DNA of 64,000 nt from Cyanoderma ruficeps (Eukaryota; Chordata; Aves; Passeriformes; Timaliidae): the NCBI GenBank assembly GCA_008694505.1, contig VZDJ01000301.1, positions 3,015,485 to 3,079,484 on the forward strand, given 5' to 3'. The notes beneath the pieces were generated by a model. It did not search any database, was not told where the DNA came from, and worked only from the letters and a program-made list of their open reading frames with translations. Each line of letters opens with the position of its first letter. Within the stretch, counting starts at the first letter, position 1. This document shows, piece after piece, positions 1 through 15,100 of the stretch. A program made the translations under genes and the position numbers.

Positions 1-29
1 CGGGGGCCTGGCGGCCGGGCAGGGGCGCC

Positions 30-196
30 ATGGCGGCGGCCGAGACGAAGATCATTTACCACCTGGACGAGCAGGAGACGCCGTACCTGGTGAAGCTGCC
101 GATCCCGGCGGAGCGCGTCACCCTCGGCGACTTCAAGGGGCTCCTCAACCGCCCCAACTACAAGTTCTACTTCAAGTCCATGGATGATGACTTCGG
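30..196 (+). CDS. DVL3: DVL3 exon 1 (start codon, DIX domain)
   Basis: Encodes the start and most of the DIX polymerisation domain ([19 protein letters not shown], then FKSMDDDFG). It ends in phase 2 at GG|GTGAGC. The first 29 bases of the window are GC-rich 5' UTR. Confidence 0.96.
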
Positions 197-3100
197 GTGA
201 GCGCGGGCCCGGGCCCGGTCCCCCGGGGCCACGCGTGGAGCCCGGGCCCCGTGGGCCTCCCCGGGGAGCATTGGGGGGGCGGCTGGGGAACTCCCTCCGC
301 TCACGGGGCTGGGCCCGGGGCTGGCTGCCCCCTCGGCCTCGGGAGCGCCCCCGGGACGGCGGGGCCGGGACCCTCGGGGTGGGGAGGTGCCCCTCTCGTG
401 CCCGGCGCGGGGAGGGGGACCCCGATCCATCCTCCATCCCTACTGCATTTCCTTGGAGAGGATGGGGGTGGTGACCCCCTTGGGTTCTGTCTGGGGGGGC
501 ACACCCTCCGTGCGCCCCAGGATCTCACCTGTGGGAGGCTGGTGGTGATATCCCCCGTGCACATTCTCTGGGGTTCGTTGTCCCTGGGCGCTGCCTCCAG
601 GGACAGCCACACATCCTCGGATCCCGCTGCAGCTCTGGGGAAGCTGCCCCATGCTACCTCCTCAGTGAGGGAGCTGGGGATACCCTGCTTTAGGTGTCAG
701 AGGCACCTTGGAGGAGACTATCATCCTCATCTGAGGGTCACCCGCTCCCCGTACTTAAGATGTTGGACCAACACTTGGCCTGAAGTGGTATCTCCAATGC
801 AGCCCACATTGGGGTGTCTAGGGTGGCATCCCTTGCTTGTATCCTACTCAGAACTTCCATTCCCCACCAAAAGGGCCTGGGCATCTCCCACTGTGCCCAC
901 CTGGGGAAAGTGCCCCTTGCTCCCTCCTCCAAAAGGGTGTGGAGGTAGTGCCGCCTTCATCAGCCCTTCCCATGAAATGGATTTGGGGACAGTTTTGTTC
1001 TCCTACCATCCATTTTGGGGAGGGACATCCATTTTGGCAGCGTTGTCCTCCACATCTCATTTTTGGGAAGAAAGCATATAGAAGACCAGCTTTCTCCTCT
1101 CCTGCCTCTGTGGAGAAGGAGTGAGAGCTCTCCACGTGCTGCCTGTCTCTGGATAAAGGCTGTGTGCAATACCCACGGTACCCATGTACATGTCCCATCC
1201 TCAAAGTGAGATGTCCCATGCTCAATCTCTGGTATGGAAGAGGCGTGCAGCCCTGCCTCATATCCCATCTCCTGCAGGGCGGCTCTCTTCCGACACCGGT
1301 GTTTCCATCACTTCTTTTGTGATGCCCTTTGGTTCCTCCCATCACAGGTGGTTCTTTGGAGGTGAGGAGGTGTGTTCTGTCCCTTGTTTGGATGTTGTAC
1401 TCACCAATCTTCTGGGGATCCCCTTCTGTCTCCTACCTGCATAAAGCTGGTTACTGTTCTGGGGAGCGAGTATCATGTAAAGCCAGCTCCCTGTAAGACC
1501 CTTTGTCCTCACTCTATTTTATCCAAATTTTCTACATCTGACTCCTTTAGCCTTTTTGAAGACCTCTTTTTCCATCCTGGGACCCTCTTGGTTTCCACAA
1601 CATGTGACCCTTTACCATTCCTAGGACATTGGTATTTGAAGAAGTTGTGTGATGCTTCCTCCTCTGAAGATTTAATGTTTACAGTAGGTCTTGTCTATGG
1701 GGTTGCAAAGTGTTTTCAGTTTTACAGCCTTCCCACTGCACCAAATACCTCTCTCGGCTGTGATTTTGGCTTGTACCCCATGTTGAACAGGGCTGGGCCT
1801 GTTTGGGATTTGGATCTGTGTGGCTGCCTCAGCAGGGGGTGCTCTCCCTTCCTCAGCCAAATCATCCCAGTGCCCAGGTTCCCGTTAGTTTGGGAGGTGC
1901 CAACTCTCAGATGAGGCTTGAAATTTGGAGTCACTCCTTTGACCACAGTCTGGGATGCTTTGCCGCCCTAAATTCCTCCTGACCCAGTGGAGAGCTTTAG
2001 TCCTCAGAAGCTTCCCCGTTCTCTCCTGGCAAATGAAAGTCTCCAGCCCTCATTTTCCATAAATTTCCTCAGCAGTATCAGTTGTCTGTGGATCGTTTCC
2101 TGTCCCTCAGCTGTTGAGTAGCTTTGGGTGCTATGAAACAGCTGCCTCTCCCTGTCTCAGAGGGGACCATATTCATTGGTGGGAGAAGTGAATTCTCCAT
2201 GCATGCTGTTTGTAAACAAATGCTTTGGAATCCTTTGAAATGTTGTTCTTGAAGTGAATTCAAACTTGTCTTGAATGAAACATTGCCATGTGGGTGGGAG
2301 AGTGCACAACTATAAACAAAGTTTGGTAATAGATAGCAGCGTCTTGCATTGGGAAGAGGGGTCTGGTGGCAGTGAAGTTTTGTGCTGTGCCTTTTCATCC
2401 TCCTGTGTCTCTGTAAGGTTCTACAAGAGGAGGTAGATGGTAGATTAACACAACTCAACTATAAAGCAGCATAGGGAGTTATAGCAGGTAATAGCAGGGA
2501 GAGGGGAAAGTCACTCAGGAAGACACCACAAGATCAGTTGCATCAGACATGCATGGGATGAGATTTTTGTTCTGACCAGTTCAGCTCCTTTGTTTGGGAA
2601 GCATAAACCGCTCTGGAAGGGAAGGTGCAGCTGAGAGGGGGCTGGGGGCTGTGTGTGGGCAGCCCATTCCTTGAAGAAGTCCTGGGCAATGAGTTGTGCA
2701 GTTCGAGCAGCATGTAAGCAAGGCCTGGGACGTGACAGAGAGAGTGAGCCTCTCATCACCATGTCACCATGGATGCTTCATCAGGAAAGCTGTATCTGCT
2801 GCTTTCCAGAGAGCCAAAGAACGTGCTGGTGGTTGAAACATGGTGGGAGCAACCAGAGCAGTCCAGCTGCTCTGAGAAGCCCTGAAGCCCCAGGCAGCAC
2901 ACAAAATAGAATTAAAGAATCAGTTTGGTTTGAAAAGACCTTTAAGATCATCAAGTCCAGCTGAAAAAATTCATGATCTCTGGTATGCTGTCCATGAGAA
3001 AGGGAGCCATTAGCCTGCAAGGAGAATCAGAGACAGAAGGGCAGGAGGCACCTTGGCTACTTGACTGTGAATGCATGGGCAATTAGTGAAAACTATGAGG

Positions 3101-6100
3101 TTAACAATGGTGGCATTCAGAAGCTGTGTGACAGGGAAAAGTGTTTCTCTCTCACACAGGTATTCCTCTCAGCTCCTTCCCTGAGGGGATTCCCTCAGGG
3201 TGCCTTCTGTCTGGTTTGTGTGGGCTGCTGTCTGTCAACGGGGCAGTGTCCAGGAGTAGGACCCACGTCAAAGCCCCCTCAATGAGAGATGAAGTAGATG
3301 GCCTTAGGGCAGCTGATCAGTGAGGAGGAGGCCTGCAGGTCTCATGGTTCTGCTTTCGACCTTCTGCAGGATCCCTGTGGCATAAAGCAAACTTTTCCTT
3401 TCATCTATTATTAGGAATGGAGGCATTTCACCTTCCAGAGCCAGCTGGAGCAGGATGTCCAGTGTTTCCTCTCACCTCTGTTGCCCAGTCTGAATCTTTC
3501 TCGCTCTTCCTCCTTTTTTTTCCAGGCTGTGGATGTCCAGTCTGGTATTCCCTTCCACTCGCCTCATCCCCAAGGCAGTATTAGAGCCTCAGTCTTGGTG
3601 TGTGGGATTTTTCAGTCTTTTGTTTATCTTGTTAATATTTGTTTGCTCTGAGACTCGGAGTTGTGATGGAGCAGCTTTAGTGTTTACATCTCCTTGGAAA
3701 TGTGAACTGAAGTTCCCCTGGGTGGCTGTGGAGTTGTTGGGCTATGGCAGGAGTTAGTGCTCAGCTTCAAATAATTAGGACCCCAGAGTGGTGGGTGTCA
3801 CTTCTGGGTGGCAAAGAGGAGAAAGGAGAATTCATGCACTTGGTCCTGGGGAGAGGAGTTGTGAGCAGCAGGAAGGCTGCAGGGTTTTGTTTCTGATGCA
3901 ATGGGCTACAGAGGTACTGACAGGGTGCAGATATCTGTGCCTTTGTTGCCTTTGTGTCTTGCTAATCCCAGAAGTGGAAGCACACGAAAGTCAGCTGAGG
4001 GATGGTGTGAGTGTGGCAGTGCACAGATGGGGTTGACTCTTCTCGGACCTGAGATACTTTCTGTGGATGTGTCTCACCGTGAAGACTGGAACTACCCTTG
4101 GCTGCTAACATGACACTCATTAGAGAAGGAACGTTTCTACTTGCAACTTGAATCTTTTCATTCCGTGTTTCACAGGTAAGAGTTCTGTGCTGGTCAGCAG
4201 GAGAGCACCTTAGATCAGTGCAGTGCTATGACTGCTTGTGAGATCCATATTCTCCATCAGACCTCCCCCAGGTTTTTAATGAGATTTTGAGCAGGCTTTT
4301 TAATTTTTTTGTTCTGTTCTGTTTTGTTTTGTGGTGTGGTTTTTTTTTGGAGGGGTTGGGGTTTTTTTGTTTGTTTGGGGTTTTTTTGTGGGTTTGTTGT
4401 GGTTGGTTGTTTTTTGGTTGTTGTTGTTGTTTCTTCTTAATTCATGAAATGGAATTTCCAGCTGTGCCTTGTCTTGTGCACTTGACTTTGGGAGCTTCTT
4501 GGGCAAACATTTGTGTGGCTCTTAACATGACAGAGCTCTCGGTTCTTTAGAGGTGCTTCAAGAACAGGACTATAAATTCTTCTGGTACCTGTGCAGTTGA
4601 GAAGGGAGCAACCATGCTGATGGTCTGTAGTTTGCTGGGACATAAGCTTCAGTCATCTGTAAAGTGTTGTCTCCTACCCAAGTCCATCATGAGAAATTTA
4701 CCTGGGCAGCATGGACTTCTCAGCAGCCAGGTATTGTGCACGTTTGCCTCAGCTGAACTACAGATTTGTCTTTTCATCTGGTACAACTCTGAGAATATTC
4801 TTATATCAGCTGAAATGTGACTTCTTTTGATGAATTTTCTGTTTCTTATTGATAGCGCTCATTTTCTATTGATCAAAATGTGTTCCCACAGGGGTGTACT
4901 AAAGTTCAGGCTAAACTTTTCAGAGCAGTTTAATGAGTGCAATTTGTGTGTCCAGGTAAACCCTTACCACCTGGCCCGAAGTTCTGCCTTCTCTTTCCAT
5001 AAATTGTGGAGTGCCTGAAAGTTTGAATTTCTTTTGCCTGTAAAGAAGTCACTTTGGTGATCATTTCGTTTATCTTCACTTGGCCACCTCCCCTCTTCTA
5101 GACTGGAGAGCAGAAAGGCCCCATTCTTCTGCAAGGGGACCACTCCTCTCTCCCAGTCCTACTGGTTCTGCATTGCTGGGAGAACACCAGTGATCTGAGG
5201 TACAGTGGTGGGGTAGTGCTGCTCCTCCTGCTGCTGCTGGTTTCTCCCTCTTGCAGGTTTCCACTCCAGTTTTAGTTTCGTAGCTGTGGTGATTGCTTGG
5301 TCTCAGCTGTGAAGCGAAAATTGGTATCCAGCTAATCACTGGCCCAGTATCTTATCCAGACCTGCTTAATTATCACCTGCTCTCCAAAGCCGGGTCCAAG
5401 GCAGTGATTAGGACAACACTCTGGAGGCAGAACAAAGCGGGCGCTGCTGGAATCCCCAGTGTAGGGGTCAGATGCCATTGGTATTTGGCAGCCTCATCTC
5501 CGCACGTGTGCATGAGAAAACGCGTTGATGCGCTCTGAAAGGCAGAGTGATTTATTTTTATTGCAGGGTCTTTTTGAAATTGATGCCAGCGGTGGCTGTC
5601 CTTCTGGCTGGAAATGCTGGGAGCTGGGGAAGGGATCCTAAACTTAATAAGCAGTGTCAGTTTCTAAGCAGTGGTGAGCACTGGCATGGTGCCCCTGCCT
5701 TTGCTGCCAGCTCTTTGTAGCCTGTGTTGGGGGAGTTGTTTTATTTTGATTTTGGGAACTTTTTAAAATTTATTTTTAATTGGAAACTTTTGCTGTCTCC
5801 AGAAGACCTTTGCCTGTTCCATGCCCCTGGTGGAGACTGCTTCCATGTCAGCATGAATTTCATGCTGGGAGAGGTTGGCAAGAAGTCTGTGGGTGAAAAG
5901 GCCTACAAAACTCTTGCATGCTCATGTCCCTTGTGGTGGTCTAAGTGACAGCATTGGCCTTACTGGGAGGTGGCCATCACTTTTTTCCAGTTTCTACCCA
6001 GTCCCTGTCCATTCCATGTGGAGGCAAGCACTTTACACATGAGAAGCCACAGCACCCCGTCTGTTGTGCTCCAGAGGATGTTTCCTTGCCTGCTGTGAGG

Positions 6101-9100
6101 TGAGCTGCCCTGGTTAGCAAGGGCTCACCAGCAGTTACTTCAGACATTTTGCATGTAGGTTACTGCAGCCTGTGCCTCTGTCTCCTGAGCTGCTGAGGAT
6201 TTGGCAGAGAGCTGCTAACCACTGTCTGCATTCGTGGTGGGGAGTTCCTGTAATGCTGCCCGTGCTGGGGGTGGCCCATGGATACTGGAGCTGATTCTGG
6301 CTGGAGCTGCTGCTGGAGGCCGTTTCCAAGTGTTGTGGTGGTGGTGGTGGGGACTACAGGCCGGGGCCGAGGTGAAGATGGAGGTGGTTAGTTGACAGTA
6401 TTCCCTGCTTCCCTGGCCTGTATTGTCTGTGCCTGGCCCTGTGTGTCCTGCTGTTCAGACCCAGCTATTACTGACTCTGTAGGTGTCCGGCGTTCTCAGT
6501 TGTGGTTGGAGCTGTGCTCTGAAAGCCACATTGGATGGCAGTCACAGCCTGGTTTCTTTGCCCAGGGGTGGCATTCAGAAAGCCAAGTTAGCCAAATCAG
6601 GCTGCAGACCAATTTCCCTAAGGCCTTGTGTGTCCTATGCAAACAATGAAGCTTTACAACATCTATTGAACTAGTTTGCAGCCAGAACTGGTCAGAATTT
6701 TTTTTTGACTGAATGTATTTTCTCCCAAAATATGATGTTATGTTGAAGCCAGCATTTTTCTTAGGGAGGCATTGTTTTCAGTTATGTGTTTGATGGGAAT
6801 GTTTCTTAATTTTAAGCTTCTTTTGTAATTCCTGAAAAAAAAAAATGGAAAAAAGAAAGAAAGATCAAGAAACCTTTACTCAGCCACGTGAATGCAGCTG
6901 TTTTGGTGCAGTTTAGTGTTCTGAAATCCTCTGGCGAACTCTGGTCATCCAACTTCCAGCACAGTGCAAAAACCTTCCGTGATGTCCCAGAAATTGCTAC
7001 AAAGTAAATCAGTGTGCCCCAACTGTGGTACAGCTGTGCTCCAGCATGGTTCAGTCTGGGAGGTCAAGGCAAAATGCCGTAAAAAATGGCTCATAAACCA
7101 ACATAATTTGGGTCACAACCTGAATATTTTTTTGTTGTTATGGGATGATAATGGTGGCCCCACTGCTCAGTTTTCTGATTCCTGCTGAGATACGTCTTTT
7201 TTCTAAAGTGAACTCTAGAATTTCATCTAGAACTTTGCCATTTCCAAACCGCAGACATTGGCTTGCCTGCAGAGTGGGTACTGGATCTTCTGGGTGGTAA
7301 TATAAGCAGTGATGTTCCTTTCTACATGGCTGCAGTGAGAGCAGGATGTTGCTGGGGAAGGCAGTATTTCATAATGGACTCTGAGAAGGAGGATGCTGGT
7401 GTGCAGGGGGGGAGGTAGATGGTCCATGTGCCCAAGGTCATTGTGCTTGGAGGACTGAGCTTTCAGTAAGTCCCTCTTGTCCATCATGTTCCTGGCCTCT
7501 TTCTCCTGTGATTTCTTCACCTGGTTTCCTAGCAGGTGTGAGCTCTTAGAAGGTGGAGGCAGCCACCCATCACTATGCATGTGGAGATGCTCAGGAAAGA
7601 ACGGTCTGTGAAAATAAGCAGAGAAAATCTAGTTTCCCCCACAGCTTTTCTGCTGCACACATGGGTTTGACTTCAATCCTCTGTCAGGGTGGGCATCAGG
7701 CCCTTCATCTAGACTTGAAAGCTGTATATGTAGAGGTGTAGGGAGCATAGTTGAAATTCCTGGAGTCCTTTTTGAGCTCAGTGTACTTAAAGGAGTAGGA
7801 AACCTCTTCCATGTCTGCATGGCAGTTGATGAACTGTTCTGAGCTGAGGGTACCTGCTGTAATGAATTGCTACTCTTCCATCCTTGACTGCATCCAAATA
7901 AATAGAACAATGTTGTGGTTAAAGGTATTTAATCTGTGAAAAAGCCCGTGAAGAGGAGCTGGGCTTGCAGAACACAACAGATACTGAGTCTGCAGGAAAT
8001 TGCCTTCATGTTGCACCAGTTTGGCATCGTGCTGCCCATCTGATGAGGCAGCAGTCGGGGCTGTGTGTTTTTGGTGTTTCCTATTGATTTCCTCCTCTTT
8101 CCATCCCTTGTTTGTTATTCAGAGCCTGCCCTTCTGACCTGTGCTGGATGGATTGTTGTTTTCCAGAAGGGGGATGTGGCACCACGTGGCTACGTTACTG
8201 TTTGTCCCGCTGGTGCTGGCTTGTTAGGCAGCAGCTGGCAAGTTAAGTAAAACTTAATCCCGCTGGTGGCTGCCGTTGGAAATTTTTGGACCAAATCCTT
8301 TTGTAAAGGCTTTTTGGAAGGCGTTTCAATAAAGTACAAATAGGGGAATTAGTCTAATCTCTGTGACTTTGTCTGCTTTGTCCATGTGCTTATCTGTGTA
8401 ATGCCATGGTGGCCTTAGGAGAGAGTGTGAGCTTTTGGGCTGTGAATATCACTGTCTCTGCGGACTGCATTAGCTTGCAGAGCTGAAGCATTAGTGTCTC
8501 CCTGTGCCCCAAAGCTCTTGGTTTCACTTGTTTCCATTGCTATGTGGTTACTACTGTAGCACTAACATTAAACCCATCCAGAAATGGGCTAGAACTCTCG
8601 GGAGGCTTTGGCAGGCAGAGATGCCTGGTGCTGACCTTCCTGTGCCATGTAATTCTGTATTGCAGTGGAGAGTTGGGACTGTTGTGGTTGTTGTATCAGT
8701 TATTTATTAAAGGTGACATGCCAGAGGCGTTGTTTTTCCAGTCACAGCTAGCTATGGAAGGCAGCAGAAGCAGCATTTGGGAACCCTACTCCACTAAATC
8801 CTTTGTGGTGATTATCTCCTCGCTGGGGTATCTGTCCTTGTGTCTTTGTTAGGATATTAGAGCTGGAGGAAAAGAGGATGCATTGTGAGCAGTGACTGAG
8901 TTGCTGCAGTGGGAGTCTGTCCTTCTGGTCCTGGCTGAAGACAGAAGCTGAAGTGGGAAAAGCTTCCTCATGTGACTTGGAGCAAAGCTCTGTTTCTGGG
9001 AGAGCTGTCACTGGCTGCTGTGTGGGAAGGTCTTTCCTCTGCTGGTTTTTGACCTGCCCCTGGGGTTTGGAGAAGAATTTATTTGCTACATGGCCCCTCT

Positions 9101-12100
9101 GATTGCTGGCAGCTGTCTCTCTGATGGCCTAGGAGTTCTGGGTCTGGGTAACAGAGTTTGTGGACTTTTCCTTGTTTGTTGGTGGCTACAGGCTGGTTCT
9201 GGGGACACCAAGAGTCTGCCAGAGGGGTCTGTGTTTCAGGAGCTTTGCCTTTACATGAATTATTATAGCAGGGAAGCTGGTGTTAGCACAGTAACCTGTC
9301 CCTGCCTGGGCTTCAGCTCTTTCCCTCAGCATTACTCTGACCACCTACTCATGGTGTTTTTGTGTCTCGTGATCTGAGAGCGAATAGGTTGTCCCTTGTA
9401 CTGTGCTGCTGTTGTTGACAGCCAGAGCAGTGTCAGCAGCGGGTGACAACCTTGGCTTCGTGGCCTGGTGCCATCAGGGTAGGGAGAAAGTTACTGCAGT
9501 GCCAGTGGCTGTTGCCTGGTTGGCTCCAGGGTGCCGCAGCTTCTCAAACTGAGTCTTTTTCCAGAAGCTGTGATGGATATGCAAACTCCATACTTGTGTT
9601 TGCATACAGCTAACCAGCTGTCCCAGTTCATTCAGCCCTGCCTAGCTCAACCAGTATGTTAGTGCCATTCACACAGACTTGCCTGTGGGCCCAGCTGGGG
9701 CTGTGCCATACTGGAAATCCATATAGGGCCTCAATGTATGAAGTCTTGCTACTGCACTGTGTTCATTTGAGTTTTCTTACTGGTGTTTGTGGCTCTGAGA
9801 AGGGTAGATTTTCATGGTTCTGGCTGTGGAGCTGAATCCCTTATGGCAAACCTGACTTAGACCTAGAGCTGGTAAATGCACCTTTAGGTCCTGAAGGGGG
9901 TCCTGTGAGGTGGATTTTTTTTCTAGATTAAAACTGTGTGGTTTTAGCTGGGGCCAAAAGGTTAGACTTGGCAAAACTCTTTAAGACTATTTCTTGTCTA
10001 GTCATCCTGGAAGTGTCAGGGGACTTTGAGAATATCAACATCTGCATCAGTTTAGGGTGAGCTCTGGGTTTCCTTGGGGCAGTTCCAAACTAACATGAGG
10101 TGTGTAACATCTCTATGTAACAGTATGCATGCTGTTGGAGCTGGGTCTGACTTAGCTGTGCCATGTAGAAGGGTTTGTAGATTTGAGGTGGAGACTGTGT
10201 CTGGCCATGTTGACTGTAGGGTCCAGCTGTGCTCCTGGGTGATCAACACATGGTGCTGGCACTAAGTGTGGTCACTCTACATGTAACTTACAGGAGAGAT
10301 GCTTCACGGGAACCTGATATCAGTACTGCTGATAATTAGGAAGCTCAAAATCAGGGTGGTCTTGTAACTTGACTTACCAGCAGATCCACAGACACAGGAA
10401 ATGGCAGTATTGCAGTAATAACATGTGACGAGTATTTCTGAACTGCCTTTGGGAATAGTTAATGTGTAGAATGACCAGTTTAAGGTAGTTACCAAGCTCA
10501 TGGGATATTTACAGACTTATAGACAGGTTGTACAGCCTTCCACTACACTCTTCCATCCTTGAAGGAGCTAGGAGTTGGCAGTTGTGGCTTTGAGACCCTC
10601 CACAAGAGGAACATTTTATGTCATGTGATGGTGATTTCTGGAGGTCAATGGCCATTACCCAGACTTTGGTGCAGTTGTCAGAGACAGCAGGTGGAAGATT
10701 TCGCATGGTATGTGACAGGGTCAGGTCCAGGAGTTCACAGTGTCAAAGAAAAGTAGTTGGACCTGGTGCTACAGTGATCCAAAACACTGTCCTCTTCTAA
10801 ACTGAGGGGAAGCTTACCCTCTTGTTGAAAAGGAAGATTATTCCTGTTGTAGAGGTGAGTCCTTGTAGGATGTGAACTGAATTCTGTACATGGGAACTGA
10901 AGATTTTTAATTTGCAGTCATGTATTTGGTCCTACTATATGGCTTTCATCTGCTTTCTGGACCTGTAGTTGAGTACGTTGTGTCAGCCAGCATGTGCTTG
11001 GTTTGGTTAGGACTGGAGCACCTTTCTTGTCCCTTTCTTCCAGCAGTTGAACAGTATTTTCATGCTTGCTGGGTTATTGGCTGGAGGCCAAGCCTGGATG
11101 GCCTGGTAAACCTTCGTAGGTTACTTGTTGTATGCAAGGGTTTGGCCCTATGTCTTGAATGGAGTTTGATGAGTAAGAGTGGGGTTAGTGAAATTGATGA
11201 AGTATGTAAAAGGCTCCTAAAATGTGCTCTATTTGCTGGTTTTTATACGGGGAATTTTTTGTACCATCTACTGCATGACACTGTCAAAAGCAGGTGAGGA
11301 AGAAAGAGTGTCCTGGGCCTAGTACTGGTCAGAAAAGTTTCTTATGAGTATTCACACCCCTCGTGCTCTTTCTGCCTCCTGCATTTTAGGATCAGAGGGA
11401 TGTAGTATCAGTGTTTGCCCATTTTTCAGAGAGCTCGGGATCAGGGACAGAGTTCTGTCTTTGCCACCATGCAGCTGTTGTGACACTGAAAGGCTCTTCT
11501 TTGCGTGAGTCCTTTTCATTGTCTTTGGCAAATGTTTTGTGGTGAAAGTTTGTTGTGAGCTTTATTAATGGCCTGTTGGTTTTGTGGGGGTTCTCTGTAT
11601 GTCTTACAGACCCAGTTAGCAGAGCTGTTGCTGCTGGCAGCCCAGCTGAATGTGCAGAGTAGGTGCAGCCATCTACAGCCTGTCATGCTTCAAGACCCCT
11701 TCCCATTGGGTAGGAGGTTGAGCTGGTTTCCTGGGGAGACTTGCAAAATTGTTTATGCAAGGAGAGAGTAATGTGAGCTGGTCAGTGTCTTGAGGACAGG
11801 ACACATGTGGAGGCTGCTTTGTCATCTCCTCGTGGAGATCTGTCATTAAATTAAATTAATTATTAACATGATGGGGGGAAATGAGCCTTGCTCCTCTTCC
11901 CCACAGACATCTGCCTTGGTCTGTGCGGTCCCAGATCTGCTCTGGAGGTATCTGGCTGGCAGAAGGGTGCTCCTAGAGCATAGGGCTGGTGCTGGGCAGG
12001 GCTGCTGTGCTGGCAGCCTGTGACGAGGAGGTGCGAGGAGGTGCTGGTGAGCCGACTGCTCTGTGCTTCCCCAGGTGTGGAAGTCCAAGCTTTCAGACTT

Positions 12101-15100
12101 TGTTTCCCACCCTCCCCCTCTTCCCAATTTCCCCCTCTTCTCCTCTCCTTGCTCTCCCGCTGAGTTGATGCTTTTCCAGGAATGAGCTGTACTGCTGGCC
12201 CAGCACATTCCACAGCAGCAGCGCTTTCTTGGCAGGAGCCTTGCTTGCTGTTAGAAAAAGCAGGACTGACTTGGTGTCCCTCAGCTGAGGGCCAGAAAAG
12301 GAAGGCCTGGTCTTGCATTCCTCATGGTGCACGCAGAGCCTTCACAGGCATCATGGCCTTCTCCTTTGGTTGTGATGTATGTGCGAACATCACACCGTCC
12401 CCACAGCAGCCCTTGGGGCCCTTTACAGCTCCTCACAGTCGTCTTAACCAGTGTGAAATACTTGGGCATTGCAAGGGAGGCTGTTGCTCTTCTAGCCAGC
12501 CAAGAAAGAGGAGAGTGACTTCTCACTCATGGGGAGTTGCAAGGAGCTCTCTGTGGGCCCCAAACACCTCACTCAGAAGTTTCTTGATAAGCTGATGTTG
12601 TGTCCTTTGCGTTTTGTTGCCAGCAGTAGCCAGATCAACCCTTTGTCCACCTTTGTACTTTTTTCACCTCTGTCCCTTTCCCTTTGTCAGCAAGAGCTGG
12701 TGTTTTCCAGCTCTGCCTTATGGGCTCTTCCTGCTGTCTGTGTCCAGGTGGAGCTAAGTGTCACAGCAGACCAAGCCTCCTTCCTCTGCTGCACTTGCTG
12801 TCTCACAACATCAGTGTGAATCACAGCAACCACATCAGGATTTTACCCTGTCTCATACATAATCTCTAGCTGGGGCCTCTTTGGGCCTGTTTCCTTTCCC
12901 ACTCTGAATACAAGCCCAGCTTTTGGCCACTGTTATTATATCTGTGGAATTGTCTCCATTCCCTGAAGGTCATTTCTGCAGATGTTTAACCTGAAATCTT
13001 TTTTTCTCACAGTGAGTCCCTACACTTGTCTTGTATCTTTATGTTGGGCTATGCAAGCTTTTAGTTATTGAGGAGTTGAAATTGAGTTAGCAGGGTGAAG
13101 AACCTGACTTGGCTTCTGCTGGAAGTTCCCGTTTGTCCTGATTTCCAATTCAAAGAGACTGAAAGTGTCACTGAACCTTTGGGGGCCTGCAGAATGCTTC
13201 CTTTGATGATGTCTGTAAATGTCCTTCCGGAGGTTGGAAGCATCGCTTGGGCAGGGCGGGATTAATTAGCTTGGAGGTGCCTCCTGCAGTCCCCGTGCAG
13301 CTTCCTGCTGCCGGTCGGTCGGTGGAGGACAGGCCTGTCGGGCTTGTTTGCAGAGCAGGGCTGTTGCCAGATGGTCACTCTGGGATCAAGGTGGGAGGGG
13401 CCGCCAGGGCTCTGCACTGGCCGTGAAATCAGTCTGTAGCTTTGCTTTGATAAGTGCTGCTCCTGGGCAGGCCTCAGCCTGGGTGGCTCCTTCCTAAGTG
13501 CCGTTCCTGTTCCAGTCTTTGGACTAGGTGAACAGGAGGCCTGATCTATGTCATCTCCCACCCGGTGCCTGTAGGACTGAACACAGGTCCAGCTGGAGCC
13601 AAGCATCGCACAGACCTAGAGGCTCTGCTTGTCCTGGTGTTTGTCCAGTGGAGTGATTGCAAATGTGTTGATGAGGGCTTCTCAGGGAAAACAGCTGGCA
13701 TCTTGGATGTCTGTTCAGCCCTTGCCTGACTGACCATGGCGGGGGGAAGCACAGAAAGCTGGGGGTGATGCATGAGGAGGCTGTGGGGCAGCAGGAAGTG
13801 AACATGGTCTAGCTCCATAGCAGGGAGATTGGGACTAGATGATCTTTAAAGTCCTTTCCAATCCAAATCATTCTGTGAAAATGAAAGAGCCTACTCTTGA
13901 GGAGCACAGGTAGTAGCTTGGAAAAATGGAATGACCTTTGAGAAGTCCTTGATGCTCCCTGGACTTGTTAGGAGGGCGGGGGTGGCCATTCCTACACAAA
14001 TGCAGAGGTGTGTTATTGTTGTGGTAGTAGGACAGCTGCTAACAGATGCTTTGTGCTTTTTGATTCTTGAAAAGCACACCAGGTAGAGACAGTGCTGCAA
14101 AGGAGTTCATGTTCACATGGGGTCCAGGGACAGACAGGAGGACAGCAGTTCCTCTGGGGAGGAAGGTCTGACAGAACGAAACCATCTACAAATCTGTGTT
14201 TCCTTTTTTACCTTGTGCTGCAGCGGAGGAGCAGTGCAGAACACCCTGTCTGGGGGCTTGGAAGGGGAATTAAATGGGAGAGTGACAGTCTGTTTATGGT
14301 CAGAGAGCCCTTCTCACCCCAGTGTCATGCAATTTGTACTCCTCTTTGCACAGGAGGTGAAAATACAGTGAGGGAGACCCAAAGAGTGCCTTGGCTTACA
14401 GAGACAGCTCAAATCCTCTAATCCTGTTTGATGCGTCCTGTTTGCCTGCAAAGCCTGAGGTCAGATAGACAGTGATCACTGCTATGTGTATTCTCTGGCT
14501 GGGCCTGTAGCTCTTGGGTGAATTGTGTCCCCATGGGAAACACACATACATGTCTGGGCTTAACCTAACAGGCATGTATTTCCAAACTGAAACCCCAACA
14601 CTTGTAGAGAATTTGCCTGTCCAGTTTTCTCTTCTGGTGAAATGGCTGCAGAGCTCATCCCTGTGGCCTCAGCATTATCTTCCAGAAGAGATGAGGATTT
14701 TGCTTGAGCCAGGAGCTGCTCCTATTTGGGTAGTAGTAAAACATCAAGGTGCTTCCTTTTGCTGTGCAGCATTACTAATCTATACAATCATTTGGAAGCA
14801 AGACATCCCTGCCCTAAGGGGAGTGTACAACAGGTCTTGAAAATGAGATCACATTTCTAGTGTGAAAATCCCTGAAGCTTGAGTAGAAGTGTCTCCTGAT
14901 GGTTTTTTGTGTGGTTGGGATATTTTTCTTCCTTTTTGTGAGCTGTAGCAGATGGGGGCTGTTAAGGTTACAGGAATGACCAACCTAATTGTGCACTTCT
15001 GGAATGTTGTAACAGAAGATTGTTTATAATTGGATTTCTGGGCTTTGCACTGTTGGGAAGAACGTCGCTGTTCTGTAAAGGTCTTTCCTCTTAATAATTG

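Noticed and set aside
197..1081. 294-codon open frame on the + strand directly after DVL3 exon 1
   Set aside because: It begins at the exon 1 donor site and runs through GC-rich intron. There is no homology, and the true continuation of DVL3 is exon 2 at 21785.
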